Positions 21,496 to 33,050 of a stretch of DNA of 64,000 nt are shown here, piece after piece (the first letter of the stretch is position 1; each line of letters starts with the position of its first letter). The DNA lies in NCBI RefSeq assembly GCF_048128805.1, contig NC_136006.1, positions 1,567,783 through 1,631,782 on the forward strand, read 5' to 3'. The DNA is from Centroberyx gerrardi (taxonomy: Eukaryota > Chordata > Actinopteri > Beryciformes > Berycidae). The notes under the pieces are model-generated. The model did not search any database. It saw only the letters and a list, made by a program, of their open reading frames with translations, and was not told where the DNA came from. A program made the translations under genes and the position numbers.

Positions 21496-22377
21496 TAGCA
21501 ACTGTTGAGTTTTATGAAATATGCAGTGTTAGATTGTGTGCCTCTAATAGCACATTTGGTCTGGAAGAAGTATTAGTTAAGAAAGAAGTATTCTACTCTT
21601 ATTTCAATCTTTGTTTGCTGTACATTATTTATTTAATTGTTTTTCTCAATCCAGTCACAGTATTAAGCCTCATCAAATGTTTTTAGGTAAACACACACAG
21701 TGCAGAAGATGACAGCATCACTGTTCATTTTGTTTTTTTGACCGATTAGTGGACCAAGATACACAAACAATGTATAAATGAACACAATCAGATGAACAGT
21801 ATGGCCACAATTAACCAATGAACTTGAAAATGGGTGTGGCTTAACACAAAAAAAACTCCACACCTCTTGGTCCAATTATCGCAAAACTTGGTAGATGCAT
21901 TAATGGAAGAAAATTTCATGGAAATCAGTCAATAGAGGGCGCATCAAATGCCAAAAACAGGTGTGGCCTAACACAAATTAGATTATAACTCAAAACATGT
22001 TTGTACATTCATCACTTAACTTGCTAAATATGTTTCATAAAGCTGTTGAAACGTGTGTACAATTATTCTAAATTCAACCAATAGCGGGCACCACAAATGC
22101 CAGAAAAGTGAAAGGGCCTGGCATAAATTTTTCACACATTCCTGTGAGATGGTAAGTTGTGTGCAAATGTTGCAGAGCAAATATTACCCCAATTGGCCTG
22201 ATAGGGGTGCTATAATTAATGGTCAAAATATACAACTACACCATGATTTACACAAAACTTGGTACACATATCCAGCTACCTTTGTGCTACAAATTTTCCT
22301 CAGAACCACCAACCCATTCCCGTTCCCAACTCGTCTTGTATTGAAGCTTTGTCAAATCCCTTGGCGTGACTTTCACT
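21496..22377. other. Non-coding region with degenerate subrepeats
   Basis: Phrases such as GGTGTGGCTTAACAC and GGTGTGGCCTAACAC (around 21833 and 21960) and ATCAAATGCCAAAAAC and CACAAATGCCAGAAAA (around 21943 and 22089) recur loosely, suggesting an old interspersed repeat built of subunits. No gene was recognised. Confidence 0.4.
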
Positions 22378-25300
22378 AGCAGGGACCACGCCACAACAAT
22401 ATGTCATTTAAAGGTTTAAGGAAATTCCGAGGTATTGGATGTTGAGGACAAGTGAATGGATGTAAGGGGAGGGGTGAAGGTGGAAGGAGGATGTCGTCTG
22501 TTAGGCTGGTCTGGGAGGACGTACTGGAGACCGGGCGGAGGGAGACTCAGTGTGGGGGTTCCATCTCAGGCGTGTTCCCACCTGAGCTGATAACAGGCCC
22601 CCAAAAGAGTCAGATTTAGATTGAGCTGAGTTGAGTGTGAGCTTGACGGAGATCGTTAAGATTGTTGCGGATATAGGAGCGATATGCCTGAGATGACCAG
22701 CGGCCAAGGACCTGGATGGTTTGATCCGAGATGCTCAGTCTGGCTGCTGTGGATGCTGCGCTGATGCGGAAGGAATGGCTCGAATAGTGTTCTGAAGATA
22801 TGCCTGAAATGTGGAGGACTCTGTGTAAATGCTTCTGGAACCAGAATCGAGTGGTCATTTTTCCTGTTTCGGTGAGAAAGAGCGGGTGTTGAGGTGATGC
22901 CTCGGCGGCATACCTAGAGCTGATGTATTTGGCCAGCGGCTCGTATGGGCTGAGATAGGAGTCGAGGCGGAAAATGTAAATAGGGAAAGAAATTCCCAGC
23001 TGATCTGTTTTACTCCTTCGGAGTGTGAATATGAGAGAGTCGGAAGTGTGGATAGTTATATGAGATAGACTGGGATGACGAGAAGGATTATAGGCAGATG
23101 AAGTCGGGGCAAATTCGGAGCACCTCAGGAAGCCTAAAAAAGCCAGCAGGAACATGGATTCTAGGGTCAAATCGACCATAGGGGATATGTAGCCTGAACG
23201 TAGAGAACGGATGCAGAGGCTGAGATGGTCAGAAGTGAGTGGCAAGCGTCTGGCCGGGAGAGCAGGTTCCTGTTTGCGCAAGCCTTTGATTAACATGGTA
23301 ACATAGGAATGGGAGGTAGGAGGACAATGGAGGCCAGTGACTAGTTTGAAGAAGAAGTTGATTCCTGCTAAGTAGGTCTGGATGGTGGAGGACCGGATTT
23401 TTTTGGACAGAATGAGCATGGGTGATAAAATTGCAGATAGACATGACGTCCAGAGAGGGAAATGACAGCTGGTAGGTGGCATGGTATGCCTTGAAACAAT
23501 TCCAGCCAGTTAGGTAGGCTGAGAGAGTGCTTGGGGCGAGGCTGTTGAGGATAGCTTCTTGTGAAGCGTTAGAGAGGTTTCCCAGCTGTGGAGCTAGTTG
23601 AATGTTGTGGCTGAAAACGATGGTATTGGTATGGGATGAAAATCCGATTCTGGGGCCAAGTGTCTGAATTTCTGGAATGAGAAACGAGACAATGAATCAG
23701 CGATGCTGTTGTGGTGACCAGGAATGTGGGCTGCCCGGAGGATGAACTGGTGTTGAGCCAAGATTAACGTGAGTCTGCGCAGGAACTGCATGATGGCTGG
23801 AGAACGAGATCGACCTTTGTTTAGGATCTCTACGACCACGGTGTTATCGGAGTGGATGAGTATGGACTTCCTACACCATTCATGCCCCCAAAGAATGGCA
23901 GCTATGACAATGGGGTATAGCTCGTGAAGCGCGGATGAAGGAGAGCGGGACTCGGAGTCGAGGGATTTGAACTCTGAGGGCCAAGCAGAAGCGAACCATC
24001 TCCCTCCATAGTAGCCACCGAAACCTATGGAGGCAGCTTCGTCTGTGTAAAGTTGGATGTCCTCGGGCTGGGTGATGAAGTCGTCGTAGAAGAAGGAAAT
24101 GCCATTCCAAGAAGACAGGAAATGTTGCCACATACGCATTTCCATTTTGCAGGCATCGTCCAGAACGACTCTATCGTGGAGAGAGGGGACGGCTGCAGCT
24201 TTAGTCAGAAGGTTGGACAGGAAGGATTTTGCTTGTGGAATTATGCGAATGGCATAATTGAGATGACCAAGGAGGGCTAGTAGCTGGCGTTTGGTGCATC
24301 TGTCTGCCAGGAGATAATTCGACAGGAGCAGAGTGATGCGCTGTATTTTCTCTGAGGGCAGAGATGCCTGGAAGGAAATTGAGTCCAGGGTGATGCCTAA
24401 GAACTCAATGGATGTGCTAGGCCCTGAGGTTTTCTCCTCAGAAAGAGGGACACACAGTTCTGAGAAAACTTTTGTGAGAGTAGTGAGCCCGAGGTGAGGA
24501 GGTGAGGCTGGTGGAGTGACGACGAGGAAATCGTCGAGAAGATGGAGTATGTAAGGGAGTCTGTGGTTGTTAGTCAGGATCCAGCACAGGGCTTCTGAAA
24601 GAGAGTCGAAGATCCTAGGACTGCTTCTGCAGCCGAAGGTAAGGCGCACAGAAAAATAATATGCACCTTTCCAGCAAACACCGAAAAAACGCCAGAAGTC
24701 TGGATGGATTGGCAAGACTGTGAATGCGCTGGTGATGTCTGCTTTAGAAAGCCAAGCTCCGCGTCCTGCTAAACGGATGAGGGTGATGGCATGGTCGATG
24801 GTTGCATATTGCATAGAGAAATCGGACTAGGAATGACACTGTTGATGCTCGGAATGTGTGAGCCATGTGGGGAAGACAGGTCCATTATCAGCCTCTTTTT
24901 TCCGGAGTATTTCCGAGTGGCGACGCCTATTGGGCTGATGCGGAATACTGGAAAAGGAGGATTGTCGAATGGGCCTATCATGAATCCTTCCTTGACTTCC
25001 TTGGCCAATAGGGTGTCGACAGTGTGAGGTTCCGCAAGAGCGGACTGAAGGTTGTGAGAGACGTGGGAAGTATCGGGAAGTACTTCTATACCTGGATGGA
25101 AACCATGTGTGAAGCCATCGATGAGAAAGTGAACGAACTGTCTATCTGGATGGTTTTGTAGAGCAGTGGCAAGGACATGTACCTTGGGAGAAGGGCGACA
25201 AACTGACGAAGCTGGCTGGGTGGGTGGAGCTGCTGTGGCTAGAGTGTAATTATTGGCACAAGGATAAAAAACATTTGGGTGGGGATGGGGGGGAGGACAG

Positions 25301-26412
25301 ACCAATTGGAAATGAAGGAGGAGGCTGGGAATAACCGACTTGATTAGCCTGTGGCGGGACCCCTTGAGTTGCTGGAAGGGGCTCTCGTGCTGCTGTGTTG
25401 GCTGTGAAAGAAAAGGGGGGAGCGGAAGCCGTGTTGCTGTGAGCGGCTGAAGGAAGGGTAGAGGAAGGGATGATGGGATGAAAGGATGTATGTGCACAGG
25501 GATTTTGTGAAGCCTGCGAAGACAGGGATGAAAAGAAAGCTGAGATCAGCTGAGAGAAGTCTGAAACGGAGGGAGCAGGCACAGGGGGACATACGACCTG
25601 CCCCCCACCAGGGGGGGCTGATGATGCAGGCTGCGGCTGTGGCGGCGGAGGCTCTGTGACGTCACGCCTGACGACACGGGCGGTGGTTGGCTCTGGCGAG
25701 GAAGCCGGAAGCGCGGGAGGTACGGTGTTTGTTGTTGCTGTATCGATGGAGGCTGAATATAGTTTAAACAGTGTAGCTTTATTGTCGCCGCGGTGGAAGG
25801 GAATGCCTTTCCCTCTCAGGAAACATTGGAGGCGGGCGACGGTCCAGTCTCTGATGTCGGGCTCTGTTTGTGGACGAGGAGACTGCCGAGTGGAAGATGA
25901 GGGCGCACCGCGAGTGCGTTGTGGTGGATCGCCGAGGACTATAGGCCTACGTGAGGGGGGCTGCTGCCGATGAGAAGAGGGTTGGAGCCGGCTCCTACGA
26001 CCATGGTTTTCGGCCCTCGCTGAAGGAGGAGAGGAGGCCTGAGATCTGCTGGGAGTCAGAAAGATCTCGTTGGTGGAGCTTGAGTGGAGAAGCCGACGGG
26101 GCCGTGGTACGTTAACCACTGAGCGCAGGCGACTCCGCTGGGGCGCTTGGCTGTGGTCTGGTTGAGGATAACCGGTTCCAAACAAGTCATCATCATCGTC
26201 TGAATCGGGTGGATTGAGCCGCAGTTCGGGATCCATGGTGAGTTGACTGTTTGCAATCAAATTTCTGAGTTTACTAATGCTGTCGAGCATTTAGGAGCGA
26301 TGCACGGTCTGTCTGTTCTCGAGAGATCTGAGACAAACGAGGCAGGATGGGTTGACCAGGTATAAGTAGGCTAGGCAGGTGATTAGAGGTGTGGTTGAGG
26401 CGTGGCCCTGCT
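22378..26412 (-). mobile_element. DIRS/Ngaro-like tyrosine-recombinase retrotransposon (fossil, near complete)
   Basis: Minus-strand order is gag-like, RT, RNase H, tyrosine recombinase. The gag-like frame (about 26290-25250) is Pro/Ser-rich, has an acidic run (DSDDDDDLFG) and a SAP-like stretch (WTVARLQCFLRGKGIPFHRG). The RT-RNase H region (about 25497-23594) has VATRKYSGKKRLIMDLS, a catalytic LLDDFLVV, and RNase H residues in YTDEAAS, HELYP, HSDNTVV and HNSIADSLSR. The recombinase (about 23482-22616) has GFLRCSEF, HSFRISAA, LGRWSSQAYRSY, matching the R..HxxR..W..Y catalytic set. No methyltransferase domain was recognised. Imperfect inverted matches of about 20 nt at 22378-22397 and 26393-26412 may be its ends. 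It looks mostly whole, with at most a few breaks. It is single copy in the window, so probably younger than the TAAR block duplications or outside them. Confidence 0.8.
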
Positions 26413-26840
26413 CCCGAACCTAAGTTAACTAATTAACTTCATATGACGATGCAAAAGGTACCCTTTCGCGAACGCACTGGGTGTTCAATAGATTCCATGG
26501 TAAAACCTCTTGCAGCAGTATTGGACGCCTACAACTTTTTTAGCAACAACACTAGTTAGGATATTATTTTAAGAAGCTCACTGATCGGAGGCCATGCATA
26601 GTAAATGTCATGGCCATATCCATCTGATTATCAACTTATCACCCCATGGTAAGGATAAGCCACAAATCAGCTATGGAGACTGCCACCTACAAGCTCATAA
26701 CAGGGTAATCTTCAGAGATATATGTAGGAAACTTAATCTGTAAAGAGATGGGTATTGAGGCAACAACATACTATAATCCTGACCATGTAGGACCATTCAG
26801 GAGGTTTGGGGGAGGCAGTAAAGTGCTTCAGAAACAGCAA
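26413..26840. other. Non-coding spacer, nothing recognised
   Basis: Single-copy sequence between the DIRS-like element and the LTR. No repeat match within the window and no gene-like frame. Confidence 0.4.
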
Positions 26841-27431
26841 TGTGTCAGGGGCAGGGATTAGGACCCAAATGCAGACAGTCGACGCAGAGAGCTTTTCTGA
26901 AGCAAGAAGCTTTAATAACTGAAACTTACGCAGAGTACAAAACAGGAAATCCAAAAAGCAAAAACCGCAACAGGCTGGCAAACAAAGGAAGACAAAAACC
27001 AAACCTGGCCGGTAACAAGGCAGGAAGATTTCCACATGAAACACAGAATACAGAGCAGAAGGCGAAGCAGGTAACACGGAGAAACACAACAGACGAACTG
27101 GCAATCACACCATGGAACACAGACTATTAATACACACAGACTAACGGAGAAACGAGGAACAGCTGGCAGGAGGGAAAAGAGTCCGGGAGCTGATAGGTGG
27201 AAGCAGGCTGGTGAAGGGGGAACAAGGTAACAGGGCTAACGAGGGTGATGCAGGGCAGGTGTGGAGGGAAGGCGCACAGAAGGGAGGAAAGTCCGAGGAC
27301 ATCCGGTGGCTGGTGGGAGGATGGCAGGACTGGGGAGTGAAAGGAGTGGTTGACCAGGACACAGGGGCAGACAGGGGCAGATCATGGCAGACACAAGGGC
27401 TAGGGCTGAGAGGGGCAGATCATGGCAGACA
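26841..27431 (-). mobile_element. Gypsy-type LTR (fossil), full-length form
   Basis: On the minus strand it begins TGTCTGCCATGATCTG and ends CCCTGACACA, about 590 bp, with TG/CA termini. Near the end the TCTGCATTTGGGTCCT-type sequence resembles the ends of the other gypsy LTRs here (7810 and 49726). No target duplication flanks it: the right side runs straight into a gypsy protease fragment on the other strand. It is a rearranged LTR, not a clean insertion. Confidence 0.5.
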
Positions 27432-28305
27432 TTTCAGTCATGTGACCCTTTCAAAGCCCAGAGCTAGACTTGGCTTCTTGGAACTGAAGGTGACGTACAA
27501 TACAAACTGTGCCTCCAAGTACATTAGGAACATCCATCTTGGGCATGGATCTCTTCAAAGCCCTGCATCTCGAGATTAATGAAGTTGTTATTATAACTAA
27601 GGTTCAGGAACTAAGACCACGCCTCAAGCACACATTCAATTTCCTGCTCCACTCTATTTAAATGCACCTAACCATTACCCTTTCTCTTTCTCGTATGTCT
27701 CAGTTCTCACATCCCTCCCCCCAAACCCCTTTTTTCTCAGTCTTTCATGCTCTTCTCCCTCAGTACAGGAACCACAGGTGGAAATGATGGAGCCAGAAGA
27801 CTCCCCATCAGCGAGACAGTGCCCCCACCCTGAGTCCCAATTCCCTGAGTTCCTCGGCTGACCATCGACCCCAACTCATCCGAACCCTCAATTCATCCCC
27901 TCGTCTCGACCCCTGATTCATCCCTCTATCCTCGACCCTTGTTTCATCCCTCCGTTCTCAACACCTCTCTCTCTCAATAAACTGTCTAAATACATCTCAT
28001 AGTGGCGTGGTCTTTGTTTGTGAAAAGATGCTTGTGTCACTACCAGTACACCCCCTACTGTCCCTGTACAGCACACTACTGTTGACACACACTACAGAGA
28101 CTGGAACAGTTACTGGCTTTGACCACAACATCACAGTGAGACCTGAGGTATGGCCTGTGCAGCAAAAGTTACGCCGTCCGCCCTTTGCTGTACGTGATGC
28201 AGTCTCCCAGCAGCTACAGAGATTGGAGAATGACTGTGTCATTGAACGCATCAATTCATCACCATGGACTCTCTGCCTAGCCTCCCTCATGCCCAACCCA
28301 TGTTG
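27432..28305 (+). mobile_element. Ty3/gypsy fossil with nested insertion, copy of 428-1298
   Basis: Equals 428-1298 at a constant offset of 27007 with almost no differences, including the same nested insert of about 470 bp (27604-28074). It is broken and partial. The near-identity shows very recent duplication or ongoing conversion between the A and D blocks. Confidence 0.65.
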
Positions 28306-29090
28306 ACCAAATGGTGAACCAAAGTGACCTGGATCTCATCTGAGATAACTGTTCTCCTGGCTCTTCTTTGTCCTCGTCCTCCTCTTCCTCCTCTTCCTGT
28401 CACTCCTCTTCCTCTAGCTGTCGGTGCAACATTGTTCTCAAACACAAGAGAGCTCACCTGTGGCCTTTTTTATAGAGCTAAAGCTCTGATTTCTGAGTGA
28501 ACAATTCAGATATTAATATTTATATGTGTGATGAGTGGATGTTGCCAATTGGTAAATGAATTTAAGCATTTGGGATGGCAGTGCTCCAAATGAACACATG
28601 TGATTTTAGTTTTTGAATACTGTGCTAATGTAGAGAATGAGGGAAAACTACACAGTAGTTACTGTGTGTTGTGTTTTGCAAAAAGTGTGATTGAGAATTG
28701 CAAACTGAGTGAAAAGCAGAAAATGTGCTTGTAGGTTTGCAGACTTGGTTTAGGGATTTGATACATGAGTTTCAGGTTTTAGTGATTGTGTCCCAAGTTC
28801 CAGTTTTAGTGTGTAAACAATTGTGGAAAAACTGTAATGTCACAATGCTGAACCCATCATTGCATATGGGATTAGGAAGGGACGAGGAGAAGGGAAATCA
28901 GAGCAGGGAGGTAAAGGTGATGAAGAGAGGTGAAGGAGAGAGGGAGTGATGAAGATGAAGATGAAGAGGATTGTTCCAGAAGGCAGTGAGGCAGGGATTG
29001 AGGGAGGAGGCACCAGTCTGTAGAGAGAAAGAGTGAAAAAGAGATGAAGGGATGGAGAGACAGAAAGAGTGAAAGAAGGGAGGGAGGAAA
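28306..29090. other. 5' flank of TAAR D, no gene
   Basis: Copy of the A flank. The only length difference over more than 2 kb upstream of the start codon is one missing 6-bp unit in the GAAGAT repeat near 28947-28970. No gene was recognised. Confidence 0.6.
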
Positions 29091-29173
29091 GACATAAATC
29101 AGCTGTGTGATAGAGAACTTTGGTCAGAAAGCTGCCAGACCTCAGCAGCTTCTCCTCTCCTCCTCTCTCTCTG

Positions 29174-30457
29174 ATGATGGAGACCCTGGAAGGAGGTGAA
29201 CTCTGCTTTCCACAGCTCCTCAACACTTCCTGCAGGAAGCAGATGCGTCCTCACTCTGAGGCCATGCTCCTCTACATTCTGCTGTCCTCCATGTCTCTGC
29301 TCACTGTGGTTCTCAACCAGCTGATCATCATCTCCATCTCTCATTACAGGCAGAGATATACTTCTCAGCATAGCCTGAAATATTTTTATATTGCTAAATA
29401 TTAACAGTTAGACTTATAAGAAGAAATGGCTTTGGGCTAGTATGTATATGTCACATAAAGGCTTGTGATGAATACATTCAGGAATTTTGATAATGTTTTT
29501 GATCATTTATAATGTTTTACATCTGTTACATCTTGCATTAGACATACTACTATTTCTACTATTATTACTAATACAACTAATGTAACAGTACTTTTGAGAC
29601 TGCCACTACTACTAATAATGATATTCTCCCACTCCAGGCAGCTCCACACCCCCACCAACCTCCTCCTCCTCTCCCTGGCTGTCTCAGACCTCCTTGTGGG
29701 CCTCCTGCTGATGCCGGTTGAAATCCTCCATATAGAGTCCTGCTGGTTTCTGGGTGACCTCATATGTGCTCTCTTTTACTATGCTTCCTACATTGTTACC
29801 TCTGCCTCAGTAGGAAACATGGTGCTCATATCAGTCGACCGCTATGTGGCTATTTGTGACCCTCTGTGTTACCCCACCAAAATCACTCAGAGAAGAGTTC
29901 AAATCTGTGTTTGTCTGTGTTGGGTCTGTTCTGCTTTCTATAGCAGTCTGATTCTAAATGATCACCTGAAACAACCAGACAGGTATAATTCCTGCACTGG
30001 AGAGTGTGTGGTTGTCATTAGCTATATAGCAGGAGCTGCTGACCTTGTTGTGACCTTTATTGGTCCCATTACTGCCATTATAGTTCTGTATATGAGAGTA
30101 TTTGTGGTGGCTGTGTCTCAGGCTCGTGCCATGCGATCCCACATTGTGGCTGTCACACTCCAGCGTTCAGTGACTGTAACTGCTAAGAAATCTGAGATGA
30201 AAGCAGCCAGGACTCTTGGTATTGTCATAGCTGTGTTTCTAATATGTTTCTGTCCATATTACTATCCCTCTCTTGCAGGCCAGGATACCTCATCCAGTGC
30301 TTCATATTCAGCCTTTGGGATCTGGCTGCTTTATTGTAACTCCTGTCTAAATCCTGTGATCTATGCCTTTTTCTATCCCTGGTTTAGAAATACTATTAAA
30401 CTGATTGTTACACTTCAGATACTGCAGCCTGACTCCTGTGAGGCCAACATACTGTAG
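29174..30457 (+). CDS. taar: Trace amine-associated receptor D (clade III type, two exons, mosaic)
   Basis: Exon 1 is 29174-29349 and exon 2 is 29638-30457; the product is 331 aa. The donor is GC. Exon 1 carries KQMRPHSEAMLLYIL, as in C and H rather than A and B, although the flank on both sides is A/B-like. In exon 2 the 5' half resembles A/B, but from ICL3 on (KKSEMKAARTL, GQDTSSSASYSAFGIWLL, FRNTIKL) it matches G. This is the pattern of a conversion mosaic. Position 3.32 is Ser (YYASYIVTSAS), 5.42 is Asp (GAADLVVTFIGP), ICL2 is DPLCY, ECL2 reads NSCTGEC. The downstream AATAAA of A, B and E is CATAAA here (near 30980), so 3' end formation may use another site. Confidence 0.93.
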
Positions 30458-31018
30458 AGAGAGGCTGTGAAGCTTGGACAGACGAAGAAAAATATATTTT
30501 GGTAAAACACACAGTGAATTTGTATGTAACCTCATTGTCATGAACTATTCATTCTATGTAAAAAAGAGCTGTAATATATTTTGCAAAGTGCAACAACATG
30601 ATTTAAAGTAAAATGGAAACATTTCTTGTCCTCATGTTGTTGAATGGAACTTGTCTGCCTGGTTTCCACAACAGGGCCAAACAGGGCTAGTCAGGGTTTA
30701 GTCATCATCTATTTCACTGATTTTACCCAAAACACCACCTCTGTGATTCTTTTCCATCTTAGTGCAAACAGAGATGATTGGTCAGGTGGGCTTCAGTTCC
30801 ATATTATTTTTCTCAATTGGTTTTCTCATTGTTCTAATCATTCATAAGCACCGTTAAAATCATTTAGGTAAACACAGACATAATACAGAGGTAGATATAA
30901 CAGCATCATTGTTTATTGTTTGTTACACATGGATACAAAAATATGGGATACAAGGTGTGCAATGTAATGAGTAAACATTACATAAAGCTGCAGAAATTGT
31001 GGTCTGTGTCTCCCTCTG

Positions 31019-31379
31019 ATAGATAAATACTTTTATTTGTCCCCGTGGGGAAATTGGTTTGCAGCAAAATCACAAGGCATTTCATCACAACATCACAAAA
31101 TCACCAGTAGACATACTTGAACATACCCATATCATAATAGTCACAAGTAGACATACAAAGTCATCAGTAGACTACTCGTAGACATAATAGACATACTCGT
31201 ACATATACCCATACACATACCAGGAGGAGGGGGACAGGCCAGACCAGCTGGACATCTTTTGTGACCAGGAAGGAGTGGCCAAAATGCATGGGGGATACGG
31301 TGCTGGTGAATTACCTGTTTAAAAATGTAATGGCTTGTGGAACAAATGAAAACTTGGATCTATTTTTAGTGAATAGATG
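31019..31379 (-). mobile_element. 5'-truncated LINE 3' end (copy of 12608-12968)
   Basis: Same length and same insertion point as the copy after B, encoding the SFVPQAITFLN terminus on the minus strand with a GATA-type tail. It shows that the B and D flanks share a more recent ancestor than either does with the A flank. Confidence 0.75.
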
Positions 31380-32660
31380 CTGTTCTTAGTGAGTTTTACA
31401 CATAGAACATAACCTGCCAACCGTCCTTCTTGTTCATGATTTGCCGTATTGTTCGATTCACATTCCGAAATGTCTTTAAATATTTGTGTAGCCCAGCTTC
31501 CTAATCTATAGCTAGGACCTTGCTAGTGGGGTACAACACATAACAACAATACTAATATACTAGCATACAATAATATATCAATAATCGTATACTACTTTAT
31601 AGAGGTGTACAGAGACGTCATTATCTGTATCTGTATCTGTTCAACCAACAAAATTATCTGTATCTGTATTCGGATAGAAGACCGGAAGTGGGCGTGGTTT
31701 ATACCGGAAGTCACGTTAAATCGGGCAAATGTATTTTCTAATCTAATATTCATTGGCAATGCAATTTTTGTGCCTTCAAAGCATCAAATTGATTTAATAT
31801 TTGCATATAATTAATGATGGAATATATTTCCACATCCTCATACTGTACTTTTCATCTCTCTCTTTTTTATTTTTTTTTTATTTTTAACTAAACTAAGTTT
31901 TATGAACTGTCTGAACCCCACCACCACCTTATTGTGGCCTTGCACAATTTGCAGATGACTTCAGTTGTATCAGTTGGGCTCATTGTAAAGTGCTCCCAGA
32001 TAGCACTGCTTGTTTTGCGATTTTGTTTTTGCTGGGGGTGCTGCAGAGTCCATTGCTAGCTTCACAAATCACTTGTTGCTGTCACTTGAACTTGTTGCTG
32101 TCTGTTTAAATAACCATGAAATACTTGGTAGGGTGTTAGTGGACGCTAAGTCAAAATTCCATGAAACCTATGGCTGATACATACAGCATGTTACATCTTA
32201 AACGGATGAATATTGACTGAAATACAAGGTAAAACGTCATTTTTTTCAATATTTCGACTGGGTTTTTTAAACGGAGGAAATTAACACATACAGCTAAAAA
32301 CTACAGGTTCTAACCTTCATTTTGATGTATAGGTTGCGGAGGTTTGAAAGAAATCCAGCTGCCACACCAGGCTTTTGTCTCGCTAGCTCCCGCACATGAT
32401 GCCTCCTCCTCCTCGATGCGAGAGTTTCCCTGAGTGACAGCCGGGAACGGTCAGCTCTCAGCCCGCTGTCTGCTTTGTGCTGACTCGGTGGGGGCGACTA
32501 CAGAATATAGCGATCACTTTTCAATAATGTGTAGTAAATGAAACGACTTTCGACTGGGTTTTTTTTTTAAATGGAGGAAATTAACACATACAGCTAAAAA
32601 CTACAGATTCTGTGTGGACTGCACTGTCCCAACAAAGACTGTCCATTGTTATTCAAATAA
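31380..32660. other. Duplicated non-coding flank (D block)
   Basis: Counterpart of 12969-14249, with the 63-bp direct repeat pair at about 32253 and 32547. No gene was recognised. Confidence 0.6.
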
Positions 32661-33050
32661 CAAACCATGGGTAACAAAGGACATCAAGGCCATCCTCAAT
32701 ACAAAGAAGGGCTTTTAGAGCTGGCAATAGGGAGGAGGTGAGGACAATCCAAGGGGACCCAAAAGTGAAGATCAGGGAGGCTAAAGAGAAGTACAGGAGG
32801 AGGCTGGAGCGGAAACTCCAGCAGAACAACATGAGAGAGGTCTGGAGTGGCATGAAGACCATCACTGGTTTCAGGCCGACTGGCGGCAGAGGGGCTGAGG
32901 GCAGCTTGGACAGGGCCAATGAACTTAATCTGTTCTTCAATAGACGGTGGCCCCTGCCCACCCCCCCCCCCCTTGACTCATCTGTTTTCTGCCTCCAACC
33001 ACCATCTACTCCACCGCCCCCCCCTCCCCCTTCTTACAGCCCCCCATCCT
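32661..33050 (+). mobile_element. LINE ORF2 linker fragment (copy in D block)
   Basis: Encodes TKDIKAILNTKKR, KIREAKEKYRRRLERKLQ, VWSGMKTITGFRPTGG and NELNLFFNR. Relative to the B-block copy it has lost a few bases just after LFFNR (the FDT codons) and has a longer C run. Relic fragment. Confidence 0.7.
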
